Source: Callorhinus ursinus
Lineage: Eukaryota; Chordata; Mammalia; Carnivora; Otariidae
NCBI RefSeq assembly: GCF_003265705.1
Contig: NW_020312787.1
Span: 9,192,311 to 9,256,310 of the forward strand
Reading direction: 5' to 3'
Length of the DNA: 64,000 nt
Position numbers and translations under genes: made by a program. The notes under the pieces were generated by a model that had not been told where the DNA came from, ran no database searches, and saw nothing but the letters and a program-made list of their open reading frames with translations. Each line of letters begins with the position of its first letter. Within the stretch, counting starts at the first letter, position 1. Of this stretch, positions 13,062-23,479 are shown in pieces.

Positions 13062-13145
13062 ACTAATGAGTCATTGAACACTACATCAAAAACTAATGAT
13101 GTACTATATGTTGGCTAATTGAATTTAAATTAAAAAAAAAAAAAG
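13062..13145 (+). mobile_element. Very short 5'-truncated L1 insertion
   Basis: 84 bp carrying only the L1 3' terminus and poly(A), flanked by 11-bp duplications AAGCTGCAAAA at 13051-13061 and 13146-13156. It inserted into the ERVL gag region. Confidence 0.75.
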
Positions 13146-13286
13146 AAGCTGCAAAATCTAGCCAGTTTAAAAACAAAAACCTGGCAAGTACGTGTGGGAC
13201 AAGGTTCTGAAGGTGCTTAATTAAGAGCACCAGAGCATAAAATTGGATAAGAAAGTTTATTCACTTAGGAGCACTCTCCTAAGATT

Positions 13287-13612
13287 AAATTTTTTTCCAG
13301 CTCTATTGAGATATTATTGACATATAGCATATGTAACTTTAAGCTGTACAACATGATAATTTGATGCAGGTATATATTGTGAAATGATTACTACAATATA
13401 GTTAAGGAACACCACCATCCCCTCACATGATTAACATTTCTTTCTGGTGGTAACAACATTTAAGATCTACTCTCTTCAAAACTTTCAAGTATATAATACA
13501 GTACAGTTAATTATATTCACCATTCTGTAAATTAGATTCCCCAGAACTTACTCATCTTTAAGCTAGAAGTTTGTGCCCTTTGACCAACATCTCCTCATGT
13601 CCTCCACCCTCC
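13287..13612 (-). mobile_element. L1M 3' UTR fragment
   Basis: CTATTGAGATATTATTGACA and GTACAACATGATAATTTGA match the reverse complement of an L1MA/L1MB-type 3' UTR. Inserted within the ERVL. Confidence 0.75.
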
Positions 13613-14499
13613 TAAAGATGAAGAATTTAACACCCTGGCAGGGACCCCTAGGAGATAATGTGAACTTGTTACTACGGTGGCTCTTAGAAACACAGAAAAA
13701 GTGATTGTCCACACTGAATAAAGCTGAAATGCCAGAACGGCTGTGGCAAATAGTGGATAGGATTAAAAGCTCAGGGAACTAGACCGAAACATATGTATAG
13801 CTAGAAGATCCACCAGTTTATTATGTTCCACTGGAAGACCAAGAGAACACACTACTTAATTTACCAAGACCATAAGGAATATACTAGTTAGAGGGGCACC
13901 AGCATCACTAAAAATTTAGTCATGGCTCTCCTCTACAGGCTTGGGATGACAGCAGGAGAACTTGGTTCACAAACAGTAATGGGGATAATAGGATCCCCAA
14001 AATAGAAGCCAGGTGAGCAGTTTACTGCCAAAAGCCAAGGAGTCATAATTATCATAATGACCAAGAAGGCAGGAATGACAGCCAAAGGAGTCTTGATGTG
14101 CAGAGAGTTTTAGAGTTACAGAGATGGTTAACAGAACATGGAGTCCCTAGGGGAAAATTAGATGGAGAACAAAAAGGGGTACCACTCAGTTTATACCAAG
14201 AGAATAAATTAAGGATAGATAACTGGAGGCTGAGAGTGATTGTGTACAAAAAAATTAACAATCCCTAACCCTGTTTTGTATCTGAGCCAATTTTTCAATG
14301 ATTGAAGAGGTGGCCAGATCCACGGAATGAAGATCCCTGTAACACATGGCAAGTTATTCATGGTAATGATTTCCCTAGTCCCCCAAAGGGACCTCTGGGC
14401 ATCTACTTGGGAAACTACACATTGAGAAAAGGGGCATATAAGACATTTTGAGGACCATTAAGCACAGAGATTGAATTGACAATATTTAGCAGCCTGAAA

Positions 14500-15320
14500 A
14501 CATCATCATGTCTTCCCTATTAGTGTGGAGGCATATGGGGATAAATGTAGTCCTGGGCAAGGCCCTACCTACAGTGGATTCACTAGGTCCACAGAGTCAT
14601 CCAGTGGTCATTTCCCTGGTCTCCAAATGCATAATTAGAATTAATATATTTAGCAATTGGCCAAACCCCCACATTGGTCCTTGGTGTAAGAACTAGCATA
14701 GAGAGGAAAACCAAATGGAAGGCCCTGAAACTGCTCCTCACCCAAACCAAAAACAATATCATACTCCAAAGGAATAGCAACTTTAAGAATGTAAAAGAAT
14801 ATTGGCCCCATTCTATCCCATCTAGTTCACCAGTCTAGCCCCTGCAAAAAAATGATTAGCTTCTAGATGATGACTAAACTGTCAAAACTCAACCCACAAA
14901 CAGCCCCAATCACAGCCACTATGCCAGATGTGCTATCTTTGCTAGACGTAATACAGCCTGAGATACACGGTAAAAGCCACTGATATGGTGCATATGTTCT
15001 CTCCTATGCCAGTCAGAAAACAAGATCAAAAAGAGTTCGAATTCACATGAACCAGACAACAGCATACATTAACAATTTTGTTCCAAGGCTGTGCTAACTC
15101 ATGTTGTCTGTCATAATGTGTCCAAAGAGACTGTACCATTTGGACATCCCAAAGAATATCACACTGATCCATTACATCAATTACATTATATTGATTGGGC
15201 CAAATGAACAAGAGGTGGCTAGGATGCTAGAGGCCTTGCTAAGAAACATACACTCCAGAGAGTGGGAGATTAACCTCAAGAAGATTTTGGAGTCTGCAAT
15301 GCCAGTATATTTTTAGTAGG
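14500..15320 (+). pseudogene. ERVL pol relic, reverse transcriptase region
   Basis: Open pieces at 14508-14696 and 15101-15316 carry reverse-transcriptase-like segments. The catalytic YxDD region near 15185 is degenerate. Frames are interrupted by stops. Confidence 0.6.
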
Positions 15321-16171
15321 AGTCCAGTGGTTAGGAGCAGGGCCAAAGTAAAAGACAAATTGGTATATTTTGCATCTTTTTCCATGAAGAAGAATGGCCT
15401 AGCTGGCTGGTCAGGTACCTAAAAGTAAAAAAAAAAAAAAAGATTAGAAAATCAGAAGGCATTGGGTACAGAAACATGGATGGATATATGGGAATGGGAG
15501 CAAAGTGTAAAGATTTTTGTATCACATGTTAACCATCAGAAAGTATCCATCACAGAAGAGGCAAAAAATAACCAAGTAAATAACTGTCAGTTGATGCCAT
15601 CAAGTCTCTGTTATTGACTACCCCCAGTGTTGGCAGAAAAAAACGCATTAATGAAGTGGCCCCAGTAGGAGAATTGGAAGCTATGCATAAGCCCAACATG
15701 CATTCCCACTCAAGGTCTGATATAGCTAGCGCCACCTACCACTAAATGTCCAACATCCAACAACGAAGACCAATGCTGAATCCCTGTTATGACATCATAC
15801 CTCTAGAAAATTAACCAGACTCTGTAGCAAGTTAACTACGTTAGGCCCCTTCCATTCTTGAAAGGCCAGTAGTTAATTCTCACAGAAACAGATATTCCAG
15901 GTGTAGGTTTTCCTTCTTGCATGCAGGGCCTCATCTACACACTGAGAGTTTATGGCATGTTCAATCCACTGGCACAGGATCCCATGTAATATGATACCAC
16001 ACCAGGGGAACCAATTTTCAGCAAAGGGGTGCAGGAGTGTTCCTGTGGTCATGGGATCCAATAGTCACCTCATATGCCATACTATCCAGAAGCTGCTAGT
16101 CTGACAGAGCACTGAAATGGCCTGCTAGGGGCACAACTAAAACACCAGCTCAGAGACAGGACTTTTTAAGA

Positions 16172-16564
16172 ATGGAGTGTCACCCTCCAGGCACAATACT
16201 CACTAGATTGAAGTCTTTTTTACGAAATAATGTCCCCAACAGAAAGAATATATGGTCTGAGAAACAAAAGGCAGACACAGGCATGGCTCTACTTATCGTT
16301 ACTACTACTGGCCCACTGGAGGACTCTTTGTTTCCCATTATTGCAGCTTTGAACTCTGCAGAGCTAGAGGTCCTGATCCTCAGAGTGGGCACAATTTTAC
16401 CAGGAAATAGAGCAATAATCCCACTATATTATAAGCTTTGTGCTGCTACCTGGGCACTTTTGGGATCCTCATGTCCAAGTGCCATTAGGCAAGAAGAGAA
16501 ATCACCATCTTGCTTATCAGAAGAAGATAGGACTACTGTTACCTATTGGGGCAGGGAAGAATAG
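16172..16564 (+). pseudogene. ERVL dUTPase-like relic
   Basis: A 130-codon open frame downstream of pol with a dUTPase-like pattern (a hydrophobic strand, then a Gly-Thr-x-Leu-Pro-Gly turn). dUTPase after integrase is a hallmark of ERVL. The ends do not match a complete enzyme, so it is a relic. Confidence 0.55.
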
Positions 16565-16934
16565 GAGTGAAACACATAATTCTCCTGGGCACCTTTTGGT
16601 ATTCTCGTGCTAGACTGTCACTATAAATAGCCAATTACAGCAAACTTCCCTGAGAAGGGAATGGTAATCAGGGTCACGGACCCATCAAGGCCTGGCTCAT
16701 GTCACTAGATAAGCCGTTGAGGCCAACAGAGTAGCCAGCGAGGGTTAGAGAAATTTAAACTGGATAGTGAAGGGAAAAAACAGTATCAACTACAGCACAG
16801 AGACCAACTGCACTGACAGAGACTATAGCTTGTCCTACTAACCTCCCTCTTCTAAGGCTCCCGCAGAAAGGGAGGACCATCAGAAACCAGACAGAGCTAT
16901 GTCCCAAACATACAGGGAGAAGTGGATCTAAACA

Positions 16935-17117
16935 GTGCTACAGATGAGTTGTGGTACCTGGAGGTCCCCACAGTTGGGCTAAGGCTTTACTGGGTCTGCA
17001 CAGCAGTTTGACTTCTTCCTCTGCACATTCTTGCTTCCCCCCATTTTCTCTCACAGGTGTTATCCCCTAATAAATATTTTATACCCAAAATTCTCTCTAC
17101 TGCCAGAGAACGCAACA
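16935..17117 (+). repeat. ERVL 3' LTR (3' part)
   Basis: Homologous to the 5' LTR end, with AATAAATATTTTATA at about 17070 supplying a poly(A) signal. The start is uncertain. Confidence 0.6.
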
Positions 17118-17819
17118 TGAAACAAAGGTCTGCCTAAAGCCTATTGTTTTTGCTCCCCCACTAACTTTGTAAGCCTAATAATTCTTTCCTACTTAAACTC
17201 TCTAGAGGGACTCCATTGCCTGCAACTGTGAACTTTGACCAATACCAGCGTCAATATGTTATTCAAATACAAAGGCAATAGTCAGACATCTTCAAATTTT
17301 AAGGAACACAGAGATTATGAAAACACTATTCCATCTTGCCAATCAGCCATTTAAGAGGTTAACCAAACTAAAGAATTGAGGAATGAAAAAGCCATGGTCT
17401 AAAAACAAATAAAAATAAAACACAAGATTGTTGACAGTGAACTCATTTATATATATATTACTAATAAAGAACAACAGGACAACTGCAGAAATTACAGTTA
17501 ATAGACTATGGATATTATAAACATAGAAAATGTAACAACAATCATATAACTTAAAAAGTTGGAGGGTGGTAAGCCAGGAAGATGTAAAAGAGAGCTAATA
17601 TTCTCACTTTTCACAGCAGAGTGTCAATCAATTCTGTCTAAAATTAAAACAGTCATTTAATAAGACATAATGCTCTAGCTTCTTAGTTTTGTCGTAATCT
17701 TTTTAAATCATTAATCAGAATCTTAAAAGAAATAAATCCTGTGGTAAAGAGGCATTTATTTGAAACTCAACATTGCTTTACTTTAACTTTGGTCTCTTTT
17801 ACCTCTATTAAATTCACAT
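17118..17819. other. Intergenic, no gene
   Basis: 17118-17255 looks LTR-like at its end but is not matched at the 5' side. The rest is AT-rich with nothing I can name. Confidence 0.35.
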
Positions 17820-18180
17820 AAGATAAAATTTAATATTTAAAATGGAATCTACAGTATGATCCACTTTTATAAAACTATTTTTATATCTTCCATCCTGCAC
17901 TATCTCTTTATGTCTATAGTTCTGCCTATACATACATATACATGTGTTTGTGCATATATATGTATGTTTACAGTTCTGCATATAGGAAGAAAGTTATCTG
18001 CATAAAGTTCTGCATGAACAAAGATACCTGGAATAATATTTATCTAAGGTTAATGATAGTAATTTCTGAATGGTACTATTTAGGCTATTTTTTTTACTTT
18101 AATTTTTGTACTTTCTCACACTGTTTGAATTATTTACAGTGAGCATATATAATTTTTCCCAAAAGCAACGAAAAGAAGCA
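17820..18180 (+). mobile_element. Old L1M 3' end
   Basis: The sequence ending TTTTGTACTTTCTCACACTG, then ATTTACAGTGAGCATATATA, matches old L1/HAL1-type 3' ends. A TATACATA low-complexity run lies at 17926-17966. Confidence 0.55.
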
Positions 18181-18211
18181 AAGGTCGGATATTTAAAATT
18201 TTGTGTGCACA

Positions 18212-18420
18212 GGGCACCTGGGTGGCTCAGTCGGTTAAGCATCTGCCTTTGGCTCAGATCATGATCCCAGGGTCTTGGGATTGAGCCCCTCGTGGAGGCC
18301 CACATCTGGCTCCATGCTCAGCAGGGAGCCTGCTTCTCCCTCTCCCTCTGCTGCTCCTCCCGCTTGCTCACTCTCTTTCCCTCAATAAATAAATCTTTAA
18401 AAATTTTTAAAAAATAAAAT
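18212..18420 (+). mobile_element. CAN-SINE
   Basis: GGGCACCTGGGTGGCTCAGT head and AATAAATAAATCTTTAAAAA tail. Flanked by AAAATT(T/C)TGTGTGC duplications. Confidence 0.95.
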
Positions 18421-19690
18421 TCTGTGTGCTATGCTAAAGCCACAGATTTTTTTTAATAAATTTCTGAGGATCAAAGCTCTTGAACTACTTTAAGATAGAA
18501 ATTAAAGCCATATGAATAGGTGCGATCTCCCAAGAAGATTAGAAAAAGAGAAGAAGATAACCAAATATATTTAATTTTTATTCCTGAGGAGCAGGAACAA
18601 AGAGAAGAGAAATACACTAAGAAAATTCAGAAGTTGGAGCAGTAAGAAGAAAATCAGGATACTATGCTATCATGAAAAACAAGAGAGGACCCAGTGGTCA
18701 GCATGATCAAACACTACAGAGAGGCCACATACGACACAACTGAAAAAAGCCAAGAAATTACTAGTAATCATGAAAAGAATGCTTTCAATACTGTGATTGA
18801 AAGTGGAAGCCAGATTGTGGTGGTTCATGAGTGAATGACTTATAACGAAGCATATACTATTCATTGTGAGAGTCTGGGTAAGGAGGAAAGAAAAGATCTT
18901 AAGCTGCTGTATAGTTTAGAGAGAATAAGAAATTTTTTGTGATTTTCTAAGATGATAAAGACTTCAGAATATGCATATGATGAAAGAAAACTGTCTATAG
19001 AAAAGGAGATGTTGAAGATAAAGAATAAAAAATGATGGGACAGTATCTCAGAAAAATAAAGAAGCATGCATTCGAAGCAAAGAGGGAAAAAACTGGACAG
19101 CACTTTGAGATGAAAGAACCTAAAAATAAATCCAGAAAGAAGTAAGTTTCATGGAGAAGAGGAAATTGGGAGAATTGGTATGTCCACTAATTGCTTCATT
19201 TATAATAATTGAATTCAAAGATATCTTTTTAAGTTGATACATCACAATTTAAGTATAAGCATATTTAGCAGTACAACAGTAACACTTAAGAAAGATTACA
19301 TAATTAACTAAAATAAGATGGTGAAGGAGTGTAAAGGAAAACAAAGAAAACACACTAATGTTATCATTGCTCAGAGTAGGGAAACAACAGATACTGTTTA
19401 AAATAAGAGGACTAAACATATTGCATAAAGGTGTAGTTATAAAAGGAACTATTAAGATAAAAACATAAAACTTCTCTAAGAACAGAAGAATTACACAAAA
19501 AAAGGAAAAGAAAAAACAGAATAAAGACTTTTTGAAAAATTATTAAAGTGGAAAACGATGAAAATTATTATGAATTAAAAAATTAAAATTAAAAGCAAAC
19601 ATCTGTTACATTTGTAAGTGCAAATGAGTTTAATTCAATCATTAGAAGAAAAATATTTTTAGAATGGATCACAAAGCAAAACCCAATTCT
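18421..19690 (+). repeat. A/G-rich old repeat, possibly L1M/HAL1
   Basis: The last roughly 100 bp (to about 19690) resemble the L1 ORF2 start (relic of the DWIKKQDPS region). The remainder is AT-rich and not confidently classified. No gene. Confidence 0.35.
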
Positions 19691-19694
19691 ATAG

Positions 19695-20105
19695 TGCAAC
19701 AGTTCTCAAACATTTTTGACCTCAGGAGCCACACTCTCTAAACTCTTAAAAATTATAGAGGACCCCAAAGAGTGTCTGTTTGTGTAGATAATATCTATTG
19801 ATATTTATTGTTTTGGAAATTAAAACTGAAATTTTTATTTATTTATTATTTATTATATAAATAATTTCATTATTAGTTTTTTTAATTCATTTAAAAATAA
19901 CAAGCCATTAAATGTTACCATAAATAATATATTTTAAAGAAAAAACTATATTTTCCAAAACAAAAGTTTAGTGAAAAGAATAAAATTATGTTACATATTT
20001 TGCAAATACTGTTAATATCTGGCTTGACATAGGACATCTGGATTGTCATAAATGCTTTTACATTCAACCTGTAAATTCTAGAAAACAGAAATAAAACAGG
20101 CAACA
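19695..20105. repeat. Unclassified interspersed repeat (possible DNA transposon)
   Basis: The text TTCTCAAACATTTTTGACCT followed by GAGGACCCCAAAGAGTGTCT is familiar as a widespread old mammalian repeat, but I cannot name the family with confidence. Confidence 0.4.
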
Positions 20106-20508
20106 GTATGATCACTATGTAATAACATTGGAAATTAACAAACCCAGAAAATAGGCTTTTATATCTGGAAATTTTAAAACTCTCTACAAAATAACTGTCA
20201 GGTCAAAGAAAAAATATAAACCAAAATAGCAAAATTTTTAGAGAACACCAATAATGATAACAATATGTATTCAAATACAGTTGGCCTTTGAACAATATGG
20301 GAGCCAGGGCACTGACTCCACACTGCCAAAAATCCATGTATAACTGTGACTCCCCAAAGACTTAACTACTAATAGCCTACTGTTGAGCCTTATCAACAAC
20401 ATAAACAGTCAATTAACACATATTTTGTATGTTATATGTATTATATACTGTATTCTTACAATAAAGTAAACTAGAGAAGAGAAAATGTTATTAAGAAGAT
20501 CATAAGGA

Positions 20509-20713
20509 GGGGTGACTGGGTGGCTCAGTTGGTTGAGTGTACGCCTTCAGCTCGGGTCATGATCTCCAGGTCCAGGGATCGAGTCCCACATTGGGCTCCC
20601 TGCTCAGTGGGGAGCCTGCTTCTGCCCCTGCTCCTTCTCTCTCCCTCTTCCTCTCTCTCATGCACTCTCTCTCTAATAATAAATAAAACCTTAAAAAAAA
20701 AAGAAAGAAAGAA
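20509..20713 (+). mobile_element. CAN-SINE inside MITE
   Basis: GGGGTGACTGGGTGGCTCAG head and poly(A) tail. Flanking copies ATCATAAGGA (20499-20508) and ATCATAGGGA (20714-20723). Confidence 0.95.
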
Positions 20714-20725
20714 ATCATAGGGAAT

Positions 20726-20942
20726 GGGGCACCTGGGTGGGTGGCTCAGTCAGTTGGGCATCCGATTCTTGATTTCAGCTCAGGTAATGATCTCCAGGTT
20801 GTGATATCAAGCCCTGCATTGGGCTCTGTGCTCAGCACAGAGTCTGCTTGAGATTCTCTCTCTCCCTCTCCCTCTGCCCCTTCCCCCACTCATGTGAACT
20901 CTCTAAATAAATACATAAATAAAATCTTAAAAAAAAAAAAAA
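20726..20942 (+). mobile_element. Second CAN-SINE inside MITE
   Basis: Head GGGGCACCTGGGTGGGTGGC carries a 4-bp GGTG repeat. Poly(A) is followed by another AATCATA, so it used the same target as its neighbour. Confidence 0.95.
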
Positions 20943-21325
20943 GAAAATCATACAGAAGAGAAGATACATTTACAACACTACTGTATTTATTGAAAAAAAA
21001 CTCCTGTGTAAGTGAACCCATGCAGTTCAAGCCTCGTTGTTCAAGTCTCAACTGTATAATTTACCAAAACTGAACAAAAACAACACAGAAAACGTTAACA
21101 GACCAATGTCCATAGAAGCAACTGGAGAAATTGTTAAAGAGTAAGCTGTCCATCCCCAACCCCCAAAAAAGAATAGTTTCCAAGAATTTTATGAAAACCT
21201 TAAAGAAAGACTGTCCAGTGCTACTTGAACTGCCCAACTGCAAAGAGATAGAAAGAAAATGTCCATATATTTGTATGATATTGTATAACATTAACACAAA
21301 GCCTGACAAAGATTGCACCAAAAAA

Positions 21326-21529
21326 GGGGGCTCCGGGTGACACAGTCTGTTAAGCCTCCAACTCTTGGTTTCAACTCAGGTCATGATCTTGGGGTCTTGA
21401 GATGGAGCCCCGCGTCGGGCTCTGAGCTCAATGAGGAGTCTGCTGGAGTTTCTCTCTCCTTTTCCCTCTGCCCCTCCCCATGCTCACTCACTCTCTCTCT
21501 AATAAATAAATAAATCTTTAAAAAAAAAA
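21326..21529 (+). mobile_element. CAN-SINE
   Basis: Diverged head GGGGGCTCCGGGTGACACAG, body with GATGGAGCCCCGCGTCGGGC, and an AATAAATAAATAAATCTTTA tail. Inserted in L1M. Confidence 0.92.
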
Positions 21530-22029
21530 GAAAACCACAGATCAATAACATTTAAGAAAATTTATGCAAAAATCTTAAGTAAAATATTACTAAATATAAT
21601 CCAGGAGTACATTAAAAGATACGTACATAAACACCTAGTAAGATTTGTTCCAGAAGTGCAAGGACGGTTGGAAATTATCAAGTGGGATTCGTTTCATAAA
21701 TGCATTAGTTTGAAGCTATTAATATAAAACCTTTATTGGTTCTAATAACAAAAAAACTTTATCTCTAAGGTGCTGAATAGGATTTGAAAAATCTATTTTT
21801 GACTAAAGAAAAAAACTGAATGAAATATAAATACAAAGATACTTCCTGAATATGATAAAATATTTCTTTTGTGGCCCCAAAGCCTGCAGGTTTTATAGGA
21901 AACATAATTGATACTACAGTCAGGAAGAAGTAGCTACTATCACCACTATTCTTAAACGTGGACTGAATGGGCCAGTCAGTGCAATCATATGAAAATCCTG
22001 ATGACGTGACTGAATACTTATGGGGGGGG

Positions 22030-22054
22030 AAATATATATATATATATATATATA
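22030..22054 (+). repeat. (TA)n microsatellite
   Basis: Alternating TA run following a G tract at 22022-22029, within L1M. Confidence 0.9.
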
Positions 22055-23479
22055 ATTGAATAGAGATGATAGACAGATAAATAGATAGACAGATATAGAG
22101 AGATATGACATGACTAGTTCTCACCAATGAATATAAGCAGAAGCACTGTGTGTCACTTCCCAGACAAAACTTTTAAAATGCAGGGTTTTTTGGGTTTTTT
22201 CATACTGTATCCTTCTCTGGCTAAATGTAGAGGACAGTAAGGCTCTATGGGATGGTGAAACCAAAAACCAAAAAGAGCCTTAGTCTCTATAAGCTCTGAA
22301 TAGAGGAAAGCCATCCACTGAACAGGACTAGATTTATTGGCATTTAAGGCTAGAAGGGACAAGATGGACTATTCAATAGTCTTAGGAGAGGGTGATCACC
22401 TGAAAAAAAAAAAAAAAGATATCCATACCTCAGATTGTATATGGCATAAATTTAAAGTGAATCAAGATTTAAAACCATAAGCCAGAATAGTACCATGACT
22501 CAAAATCCAGAGTTCATGGGAGAAATCAAAATAAAAAATAAACCTTCTGAACTACCATAAGCAAAGTAATGAGATAATAACAAACTGGTCAAAAAATATC
22601 TGCAAATCATATCACAAGCAAAGGGTTAATCTCACAAATTTATAAAGAGTTCATAAAAATTGATAAGAAGAAGACCAATACCCAATAGCAAAAAGAGCAA
22701 AAGAAAGATCAGATAAGTCCCAGGAAAGGAAATGTAAATGTTTTTAAATACATGACAAGATTCCCAGCCTCACTCAGGCAAGATAAAGAAATTAAATAAA
22801 CTAAAACTATTCTCAGATACCATTTTTACCTATCAGATTTGAAAAAAAATTCAAAATTGTAACAAAACCACTGCTGGAGAGTCCATAGGAAAACAGGGGA
22901 TCTCATTTAACACTGGTGGAAGGATTAATTGGTATAATTTAGCAATATTTATCAGAATTACAAATGTATACATCTTCTGACTCAATGATTCCACTTCTGG
23001 ATATATAGCCTACATTTAAACTTACATGTGTGCAAAATATGTACAAGTTGACTTATTACAGCATTGTATATAATAGCAAAAGATAGGGAACAATTCAAAT
23101 CTCCTTCAATAGAGGACTAGTTCTTTTTTTTAATTATGGTACATTTATATAATAAAATGTTATTCAAAAGAAAAAGAACAAGAAAGCTTTTTACTTACTT
23201 CTATAAAAAGATCTCTAGTATCTATTATTAAGTTTCAAAAAAAAGAACAGAAAAGTAAAAATAGTATGCTACTTTTGTGTTTTTAAAAAGGGGGTAAACA
23301 GGACTACATATACATATTTGTTTCTGTTTGCATAAATGTAACTCTGGAAGGAAATACAAAAACAAATTTAAGTGTTTAAGTATGTTGGAGATCACTGGAC
23401 AGATGGGGTAAGAGATTTCATACTCCGTACCATTTTGAACCATGTGACCATATTATTATCTATTCAGTATAAAATTTTA

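Larger units (their letters stand above)
11990..17117 (+). mobile_element. Degenerate ERVL-type (class III) endogenous retrovirus
   Basis: Two diverged LTR ends flank it (to about 12212, and about 16935-17117). A leucine-tRNA-like primer binding site lies at 12221-12235. Internal relics appear in the order gag-like, pol (reverse transcriptase near 14600-15320, then RNase H/integrase region) and a dUTPase-like frame at 16172-16564, which is characteristic of ERVL. All frames are riddled with stops. Two L1 fragments sit inside. It is an old, inactive provirus. The outer LTR starts are uncertain. Confidence 0.75.
20278..21054 (+). mobile_element. Tigger-like (TcMar) MITE split by two SINEs
   Basis: It begins CAGTTGGCCTTTGAACAATA and ends with the matching inverted terminus ...TTGTTCAAGTCTCAACTG, flanked by TA on each side (20276-20277, 21055-21056). 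The internal sequence matches the non-autonomous Tigger-type element known across mammals. The exact family name is not certain. Confidence 0.8.
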
